A stretch of 64,000 nt of DNA from JAUIAI01 sp041396685 (lineage in GTDB: Bacteria > Pseudomonadota > Gammaproteobacteria > Burkholderiales > Burkholderiaceae_E), in NCBI GenBank assembly GCA_041396685.1, contig JAWKYD010000007.1, positions 62,001 through 126,000 of the forward strand, given 5' to 3'. How positions within the stretch are numbered: position 1 is the first letter of the stretch; the number at the start of each line of letters is the position of its first letter. Positions 26,108 through 34,987 of the stretch are shown here, piece by piece. The translations under genes were made by a program, and so were the position numbers. The notes beneath the pieces are model-generated. The model worked only from the letters and a program-made list of their open reading frames with translations, did no database searches and was not told the DNA's origin.

Positions 26108-27019
26108 TCAGTAGGCGTGAACCGCCAGGACGTGAAACAGCGCGCAGAGCACGAACAGGTAGACGAACGGCACATGGGCCACGTGCCAGAGCGCGAACAG
26201 TCGCGCGTAGGCGGCCAGACGGGCGACTTGCGCCACCGAACTCAGGTAGCGTTCGACGAAGCCGGTGGCTTGCGCCAGGTGCACCGCCGTCTTCTCTGCC
26301 GACCAGCCGCGTTCGGCGCTCAGCGACGCGAGCCTGTCGCGCAAGACGAGGCGGCTGCGGCGGCGCAATGAGTGCGATCGTCGAGTCAGGTCGAACAGTC
26401 GCCAGACCCGGCTCGTGCGGTCGATCGTGGCTGGCGCGAACCGGTCGCCGTGCGCGAGCAGTTCGGCCTCGAGATCCGGTGCGAAGGCCAGTCGCGAGCG
26501 CATGCGTCGATCGGCGAGGCCGGCTTCACGGACCAGGCTCGCGAGTTCGCTCTTCTCGCCATGGAGGCCGCGGTTGACGCGCACATGCAGGTAGCGGCCG
26601 ATCACACCGCTGCCCGCCACGATCAGCATGCTGGCGAGTGCGACCGCGGCGTTGGTGGAGCCGACGCTGAAGCGTGCGTGCAGGAGTATCAGAACGGGTC
26701 CGCCGATCCCGAAAAAGACGTGCAGCGCGAGCCAGTGTTTGAGCCGACCCAGGCCGGACAGCCAGCGGATCCGCTTGCGCAGCGGATAGACGAACAAGGC
26801 GATGAACATGAAGCCACCGGTCGCACCGAGCCAGTAGCCGATGCGGTCGCCCGAATCGAATGCCAGATGCTCGCCGAGGTTCCAGGCGGCGAGCAGCAAT
26901 GCCACCAGGAGCAGCAGCAAGGTTCGATCGCGACTGTCGGTCGGCCTCTCGGCAGGGCCTGGGTTGGCGAATCGACCCATTGCCACGGAATCGCGAGCGG
27001 GCGGACTGAGTTCGGTCAT
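26108..27019 (-). CDS. b-type cytochrome-like inner-membrane protein (first gene of conduit operon)
   Basis: A 303-residue membrane protein. Helices: RTLLLLLVALLLAAWNLGEH, WLGATGGFMFIALFVYPL, LKHWLALHVFFGIGGPVLIL, AVALASMLIVAGSGVIGRYL, a long cytoplasmic basic segment, and a last helix LWHVAHVPFVYLFVLCALFH. Pairs of His in helix 3 (LALHVFF ... LLHARF) and the last helix (LWHVAHV ... LFHVLAVH) are suitable haem b ligands, as in ferric-reductase-like and cytochrome b proteins. ATG 27019 is chosen as the start; the frame opens further upstream without a better signal, and an internal ATG 26980 is possible. It likely exchanges electrons between the quinone pool and the periplasmic multihaem cytochromes. 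Confidence 0.78.
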   Translation of the reverse strand: MTELSPPARDSVAMGRFANPGPAERPTDSRDRTLLLLLVALLLAAWNLGEHLAFDSGDRIGYWLGATGGFMFIALFVYPLRKRIRWLSGLGRLKHWLALHVFFGIGGPVLILLHARFSVGSTNAAVALASMLIVAGSGVIGRYLHVRVNRGLHGEKSELASLVREAGLADRRMRSRLAFAPDLEAELLAHGDRFAPATIDRTSRVWRLFDLTRRSHSLRRRSRLVLRDRLASLSAERGWSAEKTAVHLAQATGFVERYLSSVAQVARLAAYARLFALWHVAHVPFVYLFVLCALFHVLAVHAY

Positions 27020-27558
27020 CGGCGATGCTTGTTCTTCTTGCGGATTGCAGACGGCCTGGCAGTTGGACCGCGGATGGCGAACGTCGCGATGACGATCGCA
27101 CCGCATCGACGCTTCGATGTCTGTTCATCCGTGCCAGGGACTCGATAGCGACTCTATCGACCGATCGTCGCCGGCGATAGACGGTTGCCGGCCGTTCACG
27201 CGGCGGATTCCGCCGGCCGTCGATCGAAAGCCTCCGCGTGCGACTTTCATCACGGAAATCGTTTTCGTTCTCGGTTACGCGCAGCATCGGGCGAACCGGG
27301 CTGGCGCCTGTCCCACGCAGCCGCGGCGCGCGGTCTGCGCTTACGACGTGGTCGGGAATGAGCTGGCTCCCATGTCCATGGGATTGTCGTGTCAGGAAGC
27401 GTGCTGGAACCTGCCCTGAAACTCGGGAATCGAATGGGCCCATCCCGGGAAGGGGGGGGGCGTGCTGGCCGAAGCGGGGTTCTTACGGCGTTCGACTGTG
27501 TTCGTCCACGCGTCTGATTGGCGCCGAGTTGCCAATTCAATGAGAAGGTCCGTGCGCA
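27020..27558. promoter_or_regulatory. Divergent intergenic region between the cytochrome operon and a lipoprotein gene
   Basis: No credible gene is present in these 539 bases. It must hold the promoters of the leftward cytochrome operon and the rightward lipoprotein gene. A run of nine G lies at 27452-27460 next to GGGCCC and CCCGGG palindromes. A less GC-rich stretch around 27243-27275 (TCATCACGGAAATCGTTTTC) is the most likely regulatory zone, but I recognise no specific operator. Confidence 0.4.
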
Positions 27559-29874
27559 ATGAACGGAAAACGCTTGCTTGGCAGAGGAGCGGTCCTGGCC
27601 GCGATACTGGTCGGAACGCTGCATGCCTGTGGCGGAGACCACGATTCCGCGAATGAGGCCAGCACGGGAGACGTCGGTTCCGACCCCGCATCCAAATCGG
27701 GTCTGACTGCCGGATTCACCGGCGATTTCGGCTATCGGCTGCCGGAGCAGGCCAGCGTGCTGGGTGTCGGAGCCGATGGACAGGGTGGCATCGCAATCGG
27801 TGCGCGCTTTCTGGTTCGTGGCGCCACCGTTCGGGTGTTCGACGAGAGCGGCATCGAGATCGGTCGCGCCGAGACCGACGACACCGGGCTGGTCACCTAT
27901 CGGCCCCCCGACGGCTCGTTGGCAGCGATCGGCGTCGAATTGCAGGGCAACGACCAGGCGGAGATCTTCGATCCGGTCCTGGATCGTTGGGTTGCGTTTC
28001 CGGCTACAACCGTCTGGCGTGCGCTGGTGCCGGTCGTATCCGGCAATATCGGGCTCGGGCCGCTGTCGGAGGCCTGGGTCTCGCGCTATTTCGACCGGCC
28101 ATCGGTCGCGGCCGGCAATCGCAAGCCGGCATCCGTTGCCGAGGCACCCATCGTAGTCGGCCGGCGTACCAAGCTCGGGGAACTGATCCGCGCGCGCCGA
28201 ATCGACGTCGATGATCTGAATCTCGCGGCGAGCTCGCTGACACGTGAAGTCGCCCGATTGGCGCGCTATGCCGAGGTGCTCGGGTTTGCCCTCGATCGGC
28301 GGGTCGAACGGCCGGCCGAGTTGCACAACGGACTCTGGAGCGCGCCGACCGGCGATCGATCGACCATGGTCGATGCGCTGCGGCGCGCCACGGTTTCGGG
28401 AGGGCGACGGGGTTACCAGGCCGGCGGCGATCTGCCGGTCGACGGGGGGATCGACGTCGCCCGGTTCTACGAGTTGCTTGCCGGTTTCGAAGTGCCACCG
28501 ATTGCCGGAACGGAGCAGACCACGCGTGATCCAGTCGCGCCGGTCTCGCCCTTGATCACCTCGTCGTGGCTGCTGCGCTCGGATCTGGCCGAAGACGATG
28601 CGCTCGACTGCGCCGAAGCAGGAGGCCCATTGCTGGTCTACGGCCATCCGTCGATGCAATGCTTCGGCGTGGCGAGTTTCCCCCGCATTGCCGCGGTACT
28701 CGGTCGACTCGAACTAGCGCAGGCGACAGGGGTGTCTGGTTTCGCGCTGAGCAATGCCGACATGGTCTATGCCGGCGCCTTGTATCTGCTCGAACAAGAC
28801 CTCGCCGGGTCGGTGCTCGCCACCCGGGTCGAGCGTGACAGCAGTCTTGCTGACCCGGTACCACTCGCACACGGGGCCGAAATCCGCAATCTGAACCTGA
28901 TGGGCGTCTTGCTCTCGTTGCTCGACTCGGAAAAGCCGACGCCGCTTCGTCATCGGCTGTATTTCGTCGGCAGTCCCGATCCGGCGACGGCGACTCTCGC
29001 CGGGCCTGCGCGGTCGCTGCAGAATGGATTCGCTGGCTTCGATCTCCTGCCGTTGCTACCTGCGCCATCGCATGGCAGACCATTGTTGGCGGCGCAAGCA
29101 CAGGGTGGGCAGTTTGCTTTCCTGCTCGGCGACGGCAGCCTCACGCTGGGTGGTGAGATCGATGGATTGCGCTCGCGCCTCGCCGCGAACGCGGGTGAAT
29201 TCCTGCGGATCAATGAGCGGGTACTTCCCGGTCAGGTGGCCTCCTTTCAGGCGCCGGCCGTGATCGGCGACTTCGCCTGGATCGACGACGACGCCATGTG
29301 GCTGCTCGATGCGCAGCGCAACTGTCTACACGACACCCGGGACGGGAGCTGTCGAGCGATGCCGGACGTTGGTCGACGCTGGCAGTTGACACGCGATCTC
29401 GACGGAGGCGTCTGGGCGTATGCCGGCGAGATGCTCTACGTCATCGGAAGCAGCGCCGTGGCCGATGCCGCGCTCGGTCCTGGCCGTGATGGATCGGCCT
29501 GGACCGCAGTACCGCTTCCGCAGGCCTCGTCATCGGCGCAGCCACGGATCGATGCCCTGCATCTGACGGACAGGTTCGTCTACGCGGTCGTCGATCTGGC
29601 GCCCGGCGATGGACGCCCCGCCGGCGGGACCCAGGTCGTGCAGATTGGCGAGGATGTCTCCGCAGAAGGACCGATACGCGTCATCCACGAATCTCAGACT
29701 TACCTGGTCGCTCAGGTGCCCGTTCCGCTTCCTCACTTGCTGATCATGGCCGAGCTGATCCACGAGCCGAATCTCGACGATACGCAGCGGGACTCTTTCG
29801 GCATCGGTATCACCGCCGTCGACGACGAGCTCGGCATCGATCGGCAGGTTCGAATCGCGAACTTTCCGTACTGA
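27559..29874 (+). CDS. Putative lipoprotein, 771 residues, unknown function
   Basis: The signal peptide ends in a lipobox with Cys24 (GTLHAC). A conserved N-terminal domain follows: GVGADGQGGIAIGARFLVRG, VFDESGIEIGRAETDDTGLV, TYRPPDGSLAAIGVEL, WRALVPVVSGNIGLGPLSEA; this has the look of a carboxypeptidase-regulatory or Big-type beta domain. The C-terminal half (from about residue 440) contains repeating strands such as GDFAWIDDDAMWLLDAQ and RFVYAVVDLAPGD, reminiscent of a beta-propeller. The N-terminal half is duplicated in the gene at 32421. It is transcribed away from the cytochrome operon. I do not recognise the function; a role at the outer membrane is inferred from the lipobox. Confidence 0.82.
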   Translation: MNGKRLLGRGAVLAAILVGTLHACGGDHDSANEASTGDVGSDPASKSGLTAGFTGDFGYRLPEQASVLGVGADGQGGIAIGARFLVRGATVRVFDESGIEIGRAETDDTGLVTYRPPDGSLAAIGVELQGNDQAEIFDPVLDRWVAFPATTVWRALVPVVSGNIGLGPLSEAWVSRYFDRPSVAAGNRKPASVAEAPIVVGRRTKLGELIRARRIDVDDLNLAASSLTREVARLARYAEVLGFALDRRVERPAELHNGLWSAPTGDRSTMVDALRRATVSGGRRGYQAGGDLPVDGGIDVARFYELLAGFEVPPIAGTEQTTRDPVAPVSPLITSSWLLRSDLAEDDALDCAEAGGPLLVYGHPSMQCFGVASFPRIAAVLGRLELAQATGVSGFALSNADMVYAGALYLLEQDLAGSVLATRVERDSSLADPVPLAHGAEIRNLNLMGVLLSLLDSEKPTPLRHRLYFVGSPDPATATLAGPARSLQNGFAGFDLLPLLPAPSHGRPLLAAQAQGGQFAFLLGDGSLTLGGEIDGLRSRLAANAGEFLRINERVLPGQVASFQAPAVIGDFAWIDDDAMWLLDAQRNCLHDTRDGSCRAMPDVGRRWQLTRDLDGGVWAYAGEMLYVIGSSAVADAALGPGRDGSAWTAVPLPQASSSAQPRIDALHLTDRFVYAVVDLAPGDGRPAGGTQVVQIGEDVSAEGPIRVIHESQTYLVAQVPVPLPHLLIMAELIHEPNLDDTQRDSFGIGITAVDDELGIDRQVRIANFPY

Positions 29875-29989
29875 CGGGTCGACGGCCCGACTCACGCCAC
29901 GCCGATTGCGCATCGTGTGCATGGCGCATGCGTCGAGTCCGCCGCAGCGGGCCTGATTGGCGACACGACACTAGTTACTTGTAGCGGCT

Positions 29990-31717
29990 TCACTGCCGAG
30001 GAGCCGCACAGTCGACACCGCAAACGAAAGCATCTCGTTGCGCTTGGTCGCTTCGAACCCCGGGTCTGGGATCATCATCGATGCCAGGGTGCTCACCGAG
30101 AAACCGTATCCATTCCCTCACGACATCGCGGCTTGGCGGTTCCTCCCCGCGCACGGCCCGAACGAACCGTTCCTGCTCAGGATGAATGGGTTCGAGAACG
30201 CCTTTCGAGATCGCCATCCAATACCGGCCCAGGTTGGCGACGATGTATCGCATGATCGGGCTGTAGCCCTCGGACAGCGGCACATCGTAGCCACCGAGGC
30301 GCAATACCCGCAGATGCGATTCCGGAAAGAAGTTCTCCACGCGACCCATGTTGCCGAACAGGTGAGCGATCATCGACTCGTTCGCGAGGACGTCGGCGTG
30401 ACCGCTCTCCAGTCCCAACTGCCTCGCGGCCTCGCGCTGTGCCTCGGGCCGCAACTGGCTCGACAGCGGCACGACACCGTCGCTGTTCTTGCTCAGCTTC
30501 ACGGCCGACGGATTGTCGTAGGCATAGAGCAGGTGGTATCGGACGCTGTCCGGCAGCGGCTTGCGGAACAGCCGCCCGATGAAACGACTATCCGGATTCA
30601 GATCCCGCCACGCAGGCAGGACGAGCATGCCGTGCTTTTCGCCCAGAGCCGCGGACGGATGTCCGCCAAACGGGCTGGCAATGGTGACGAGCAAGCCGAC
30701 CCGGGTCTCTTTCGCACGGCCGCCGACCTTGTTCAGCGCTTCCCGCACGATCAACCCGCCCATGCTGTGCGCGACGATCACCATGGGCATCTCGACCAGA
30801 TCGATGACTGTGCCGGAGAGGAAGATCCTGTGGAAGAGCTCGGCCAGTTGATCGAGGTCGCCGCCGGACGGATAGTAGAAGAACCAGGGCTTGTAGCGGT
30901 TCCGATCCAGTCGGGACACGATCGGCTCGAAGTCGCGAGCCGATCCACCAGCACCGTGCACGAATACCACCGGAATCTTGTAGGGGAGGTCTTCCTCCAG
31001 CGCGTAGAACATGGTGGGCGCCCGCTCCAGAAACGATGCGGGGTCATACATCCCGAGGGTGGCCATGTTGCTGTCGAACAGTGGGTCGTCGAGGCTGCGG
31101 ATGCTACCCGTGGGATAGAACAGCGATGGCCGCGGCCCGGCCTGGGCCGGCGCCGCGATCGGATCGGCCCACGCGATTCGACGCGGCGATGACAGCTCGA
31201 CGCCGATGCGATCGAGAATCTTGTCGGAAACGGTCGTCCGGTTCAGTGACAGCCGGGCCTGGCCGACCACCTCTGCCGAATCGAAAACCCGATCCGCGTT
31301 CAGATCCGCAAACACCAGCAAGTCGAAATCGCCGGCCGGCAGATTCAAACCGAAATGCGTTCCCGCGACGACGGGAACCATCGTGTCGACAAGCTCGTGC
31401 GGCTTGAACTTGCTCGAGTACGCTGCCACGGCCAGTGGAACGCCGGTGTAGACCGTGCCCGTGTCGTTGGTTTGGCCGACGACGAAGAACGTATCGCGTT
31501 CGACCATGTGCTTCAGAATGATCTGGCGCGGATCGGCGTGCTGAAGCCGCTCGTACTCGGACTGGATGGCGACGTGTTCGAGATACGCGCACGCGCCCGG
31601 CAGACACGCGAGCAACAGAACGGCGACACGGGCATCGACGCGCTTCGCGGCGCGACGAATTGCCCGCCAGCGGGCGGCGATCCGTGGTCGCGAAACCCGC
31701 GTTCCGAAGCCAATCAT
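29990..31717 (-). CDS. Alpha/beta-hydrolase lipase-like lipoprotein
   Basis: A 575-residue protein with a lipoprotein signal (Cys43 in LLLACLPGAC). An N-terminal beta-rich domain is followed by an alpha/beta hydrolase fold: oxyanion-side VVFVHGAGGSARDFEP, nucleophile Ser in VIVAHSMGGLIV, a probable acid in KNSDGVVPLSS and a probable catalytic His in LESGHADVLAN. These match triacylglycerol lipase/PGAP1-like hydrolases. ATG 31717 overlaps the stop of the HhH gene (ATGA); the longer open frame further upstream would overlap that gene fully and is rejected. It probably hydrolyses lipid or ester substrates at the outer membrane or periplasm. Confidence 0.87.
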   Translation of the reverse strand: MIGFGTRVSRPRIAARWRAIRRAAKRVDARVAVLLLACLPGACAYLEHVAIQSEYERLQHADPRQIILKHMVERDTFFVVGQTNDTGTVYTGVPLAVAAYSSKFKPHELVDTMVPVVAGTHFGLNLPAGDFDLLVFADLNADRVFDSAEVVGQARLSLNRTTVSDKILDRIGVELSSPRRIAWADPIAAPAQAGPRPSLFYPTGSIRSLDDPLFDSNMATLGMYDPASFLERAPTMFYALEEDLPYKIPVVFVHGAGGSARDFEPIVSRLDRNRYKPWFFYYPSGGDLDQLAELFHRIFLSGTVIDLVEMPMVIVAHSMGGLIVREALNKVGGRAKETRVGLLVTIASPFGGHPSAALGEKHGMLVLPAWRDLNPDSRFIGRLFRKPLPDSVRYHLLYAYDNPSAVKLSKNSDGVVPLSSQLRPEAQREAARQLGLESGHADVLANESMIAHLFGNMGRVENFFPESHLRVLRLGGYDVPLSEGYSPIMRYIVANLGRYWMAISKGVLEPIHPEQERFVRAVRGEEPPSRDVVREWIRFLGEHPGIDDDPRPGVRSDQAQRDAFVCGVDCAAPRQ

Positions 31718-32028
31718 CGCGGGCGCCGCTCGCCGGGCAGGCGTCGCCCGTAGCGGCGTTTTCGTTCCTCGGTGTACGCCCACCATGGTTTCGGGATGCC
31801 CCCGTTGGCGTAGTCGACGACGGACATGAACGTGTCGAGAACGCAGGGATCCTGGCGCGCGCCGGAACGTTCGCACAGCGTCTGGTACAGCACCCAGGCG
31901 TCGCGGCCCTCGAGATCGGCCGGCGCATGGATGCCGATGCTCTCGAGATCCCGCGCCATCGCCGGACCGACGTTGGGAAGATCGGTGAGTTTTTGCGTGC
32001 TCGCTCTGTCGACCTTGCTCGGATTCAT
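31714..32028 (-). CDS. Helix-hairpin-helix protein (Cdd1-like)
   Basis: A 104-residue protein with an HhH motif LTDLPNVGPAMARDLESIGI (residues 14-33), then LYQTLCERSGARQDPCVLDT and a basic C-terminus, the pattern of the small Cdd1 (pathogenicity locus) family. It may bind DNA non-specifically. Its stop overlaps the start of the lipase gene, so the two are co-transcribed, though no functional link is evident. Confidence 0.85.
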   Translation of the reverse strand: MNPSKVDRASTQKLTDLPNVGPAMARDLESIGIHAPADLEGRDAWVLYQTLCERSGARQDPCVLDTFMSVVDYANGGIPKPWWAYTEERKRRYGRRLPGERRPR

Positions 32029-32420
32029 GTACGCACTCTACGGGGTGAGTCGATCGGGACGCATCCGGGCTCGGCTTCCGCCCGACCGGCCGACAATCTT
32101 CCCGCCAGTCGGGCGGAACGAGCCAGGGACGCGGGAATCTCCGGAACACAGCGCTGTCCGCTGCCATCGGGAGGAGTGTCGCACTTCGAACGATGTCCCG
32201 GCCGCCGCCACGGGCAAATCCGCGGCTTCCGGGACCTCGCCGGCGTTCCGGAATCTTCGACAAGGGCCGGGGGCCGCTCGAGGCGGCGCCTACCGGTGTT
32301 GCTGCCGATTGTTCCGCGAGGGCGCAGAGATGCGGGGTTCTCGAGGCATTGCGCATTGCCTGCGCCAGCCTTCAACACTAATGTCGTGCGTTGGTCGCAA
32401 GCAAGATGGAAGAGGTCGTG
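32029..32420. other. Intergenic region without recognised features
   Basis: These 392 bases separate the divergent HhH-lipase operon and the truncated lipoprotein gene. Open frames here have no homology I can recognise and no good starts. Promoters for both directions are expected; none is clear. Confidence 0.4.
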
Positions 32421-33587
32421 ATGATGAGCCCCTGGACACGTCTGACGGTCGCCATCCTGGCATCGGCCGCGCTTCAGGCATGTGGCGGCGATGGCCGTGC
32501 CGACATCGCCGGTGCGACCGAATCCCCCGTGCAATCCGACGGCGCCGCCAAGCCGGTGTTGACGCCGGGCTTCACAGGCACATTCGGTTTTCGGGTGCCC
32601 GCTCAGGCGCGGACAGTCGGCGTGGGCGCCGACGGACAAGGTGGCATCGCGGTCGGAGCGCGCATGCTCGTGCGCTGGGCCACGGTCGTGGTGTTCGACG
32701 AGAGCGGCAGTGAGATCGGCCGAAGCCAGACCGACGGATCCGGTCTGGCCACCTACCGGCCCATTGACGGTTCGCTGGCGCCGATCGCCGTCGAGCTACG
32801 AGGTAACGACGGCGCCGAGATCTTCGACCTGGCACTCGATCGGTGGATTCCGTTCACGGCCGGCACGGCGTGGCGGGCGCTGGTGCCGGCCATCTCGGCG
32901 AACATCGGCATCGGGCCCTTGTCCGACGCCTGGGTCGCGCGCTACGAGGCGCAGCCTGCGGCCACCGCTGGCGGTCGCGTGTCGTCGCCGAAGGCAGGCC
33001 CGACGTCTTTGTTCGATGCGCCACGCGTCACGCTTGCGGAGCTGATCCGCGCGCGCGGCATCCGGAGGGCCGATCTCGACCGGGCCGGAACGGGCCTCGC
33101 TCTCGAGATCGCGTCCCTGGCTCGCGTGGCAGAAGCGCTCGGTTTCGCTATCGACCGCCGGGCGGCGGTGCCGACGGAGGTTTTCAACGGTCTATGGGAC
33201 GCGCCCCACGACGATCTGCGCACCCTGGTCGAGGCCTGGCGCGCGACGACGCTCTCCGGTGGCCACCGCGACTATCAGTCGGGCGGCGTTCTTCCGGACG
33301 ATGGCGGCATCGACCTTGCCATGTTCTACGAGGTGCTGGCGAGTCTGCAGGTGCCGGCGGGCAAAGTCCCGGGCGCACCGTGGCGCGATCCCGTCACGCA
33401 GGATTCGAAGGTGCTGGCACTGGCGGACCTGCTACGCCTCGATCTTGCCGCCGATGGCGTCGTCGATTGCGCCAACGCTGGTCAGCCTCTTGTCGTCGAA
33501 GACACGCCATGGATTCAGTGTTTCGGGTCGGATACTGACGGGCTTCTGGCCACGTTGCTCGCAAGACTCGGCCTCACGCAAACCTAG
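32421..33587 (+). CDS. Truncated paralogue of the 27559 lipoprotein
   Basis: A 388-residue putative lipoprotein (Cys21 in SAALQAC) whose whole length parallels the first half of the protein at 27559: GVGADGQGGIAVGARMLVRW, VFDESGSEIGRSQTDGSGLA, WRALVPAISANIGIGPLSDA, GLWDAPHDDLRTLVEA, VVDCANAGQPLVVED. The frame stops at TAG 33587 just after LARLGLTQT. One base out of frame the homology continues (AGFGFSLSNAAAG, compared with SGFALSNADMVYAG) and is then lost. The gene is therefore a frameshifted copy that lacks the C-terminal half. ATG 32421 has AAGAGG upstream. It may still be exported as a short lipoprotein. Confidence 0.8.
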   Translation: MMSPWTRLTVAILASAALQACGGDGRADIAGATESPVQSDGAAKPVLTPGFTGTFGFRVPAQARTVGVGADGQGGIAVGARMLVRWATVVVFDESGSEIGRSQTDGSGLATYRPIDGSLAPIAVELRGNDGAEIFDLALDRWIPFTAGTAWRALVPAISANIGIGPLSDAWVARYEAQPAATAGGRVSSPKAGPTSLFDAPRVTLAELIRARGIRRADLDRAGTGLALEIASLARVAEALGFAIDRRAAVPTEVFNGLWDAPHDDLRTLVEAWRATTLSGGHRDYQSGGVLPDDGGIDLAMFYEVLASLQVPAGKVPGAPWRDPVTQDSKVLALADLLRLDLAADGVVDCANAGQPLVVEDTPWIQCFGSDTDGLLATLLARLGLTQT

Positions 33588-33840
33588 CGGGTTTCGGGTT
33601 CTCGCTGAGCAATGCCGCGGCCGGAGCGCAGACCACGACCACCACGCAGTCCAGGGTGTCGTGCGCGCCCGATGCATCAGCCGTCCTGAGTCCACCCGGT
33701 ACCTGTACGATGCCCGCCGGCAGGACATTGGGTGCGACACATGGCGTCTCGTGACGATGATCGGTGGGCGGGCAAGGGCGCGGACGACAGCGCCCTGCGG
33801 GCGGGCGCCGTCGCCATACCCGAGCCCGCGATCCCGTTGC
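33588..33840 (+). pseudogene. Deletion scar joining lipoprotein and MFS remnants
   Basis: From 33588 to about 33640 the sequence still encodes the continuation of the lipoprotein paralogue in a shifted frame. Recognisable MFS sequence begins near 33841 in mid-protein. The roughly 200 bases between match neither family in any frame I could follow. This is best explained by a deletion that removed the 3' half of one gene and the 5' end of the next. Confidence 0.55.
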
Positions 33841-34900
33841 CTGCGTGGCGGTTTCGTGGCTGGTGGCGGCGGCGATGGTCAGCGGCGCCGGTTGGGCAGG
33901 CACGAACAGCGCCGCGGTCAACGCGCTGATCAGCCCCTGGTTCGAACGCCGCCGCGGGCTGGCGTTGTCGTTGGCGCTCAATGGTGCAAGTGCTGGCGGG
34001 ATCATCCTGGCACCGGCCTGGGCCCTGGCCATCGAGGCGAGCGACCTGACGACGGCCGGCGTGGGAATGGCCATCCTGCTCGCCGTCCTGGCGCTGCCGA
34101 TTGCGCGCGGGGCCGGCGCGACACCGGCGGCGACCGGCCAGTGGGTGGACAACGAGCCGCCACGAATGCCGGACAAGGTCGTCGTCGGCGGCACCGGCCA
34201 CCCGCCGGTGCCGCTGGCTGCGGCCCGCTCCTTGCCGATGTCCGTTCGGCCATCCGATCCGGAAAACGTGCAGGGACCGGCGCCGCCGGCCGCGCTCGAG
34301 CGGGACGCAGGGCGCGCGCAGGCGCCGGCCTCCCGGAGCGCGCTCATGCGCGATCCGCCGTTTCGCCGGGTGATGCTCGGCTTCGCGCTCGCGCTGTTCG
34401 CCCAGGTCGGCCTGCTGACCCATTTGCTGGCCCGCCTGCTCGAGGCGATGCCGGTGGCGCAGGCGGCCGCGTGGGTCGGCGCGGTGTCGTTCAGTGCGCT
34501 GGTCGGACGCAATCTGTACGGAATGGCGATCGGGCGCCTGGGCGCGCGCCGGGTCGCGGTGCTGGGCCTTTCGGTGCAGGCAGCCGGGGTGGGCCTGCTA
34601 TCGGCCACCGACGTCGCAAGCGTGCTGGCGCTCGGCTGTCTGCTGTTCGGTGCCGGCGTGGGCAATCTGATCACCCTGCCGGCCATCCTCCTGCAGGACG
34701 ACTATCGCGGGCGCACGCTCGCCAGGGCCGTGGCTCTCGCGGTCGCGGTCAACCAGGCGTTGTTCTCGCTGGCGCCGGCCGCGTTCGGGCTGATGCGCGA
34801 CGCATCGGGCAGCTATGGCATCGTGTTCGTGTTGGCCGCGGCGATGATGGCCGCCTCGGCCGTGATGCTCGCCCGCCCGGTTGCTGCGCACCGGCATTGA
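33764..34900 (+). CDS. MFS transporter lacking its N-terminal helices (probable pseudogene)
   Basis: The open frame gives 378 residues, but only residues from about 27 on look like an MFS protein: WLVAAAMVSGAGWAG, APWFERRRGLALSL-like SPWFERRRGLALSLALNG, then an unusually long hydrophilic loop (about residues 115-195), and six more helices ending VLAAAMMAASAVMLA. About nine transmembrane segments remain; the first three and the signature loop 2-3 motif are missing. The first 26 residues are Arg/Gly-rich and look like out-of-frame coding. Upstream lies the remnant of a different gene. I judge the protein non-functional unless the sequence has an assembly fault. Confidence 0.7.
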   Translation: MGGQGRGRQRPAGGRRRHTRARDPVACVAVSWLVAAAMVSGAGWAGTNSAAVNALISPWFERRRGLALSLALNGASAGGIILAPAWALAIEASDLTTAGVGMAILLAVLALPIARGAGATPAATGQWVDNEPPRMPDKVVVGGTGHPPVPLAAARSLPMSVRPSDPENVQGPAPPAALERDAGRAQAPASRSALMRDPPFRRVMLGFALALFAQVGLLTHLLARLLEAMPVAQAAAWVGAVSFSALVGRNLYGMAIGRLGARRVAVLGLSVQAAGVGLLSATDVASVLALGCLLFGAGVGNLITLPAILLQDDYRGRTLARAVALAVAVNQALFSLAPAAFGLMRDASGSYGIVFVLAAAMMAASAVMLARPVAAHRH

Positions 34901-34987
34901 TACGGCCCGCGGGCCTTTCCGGTCGGGCAGGGCGTACCCCGCGCCTACGACCGGTGACGACGGACGCAAGCTCGCGCGCAATGATGT

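Noticed and set aside
27452..27460. Run of nine G as a quadruplex or slippage switch
   Set aside because: It is a single G-run without the further runs needed for a clear quadruplex, lies outside coding sequence and has no evident target start.
31718..32356. Upstream extension of the lipase reading frame to about 32356
   Set aside because: It would fully overlap the HhH gene in another frame; the ATGA overlap at 31714-31717 and the lipoprotein signal mark the real start.
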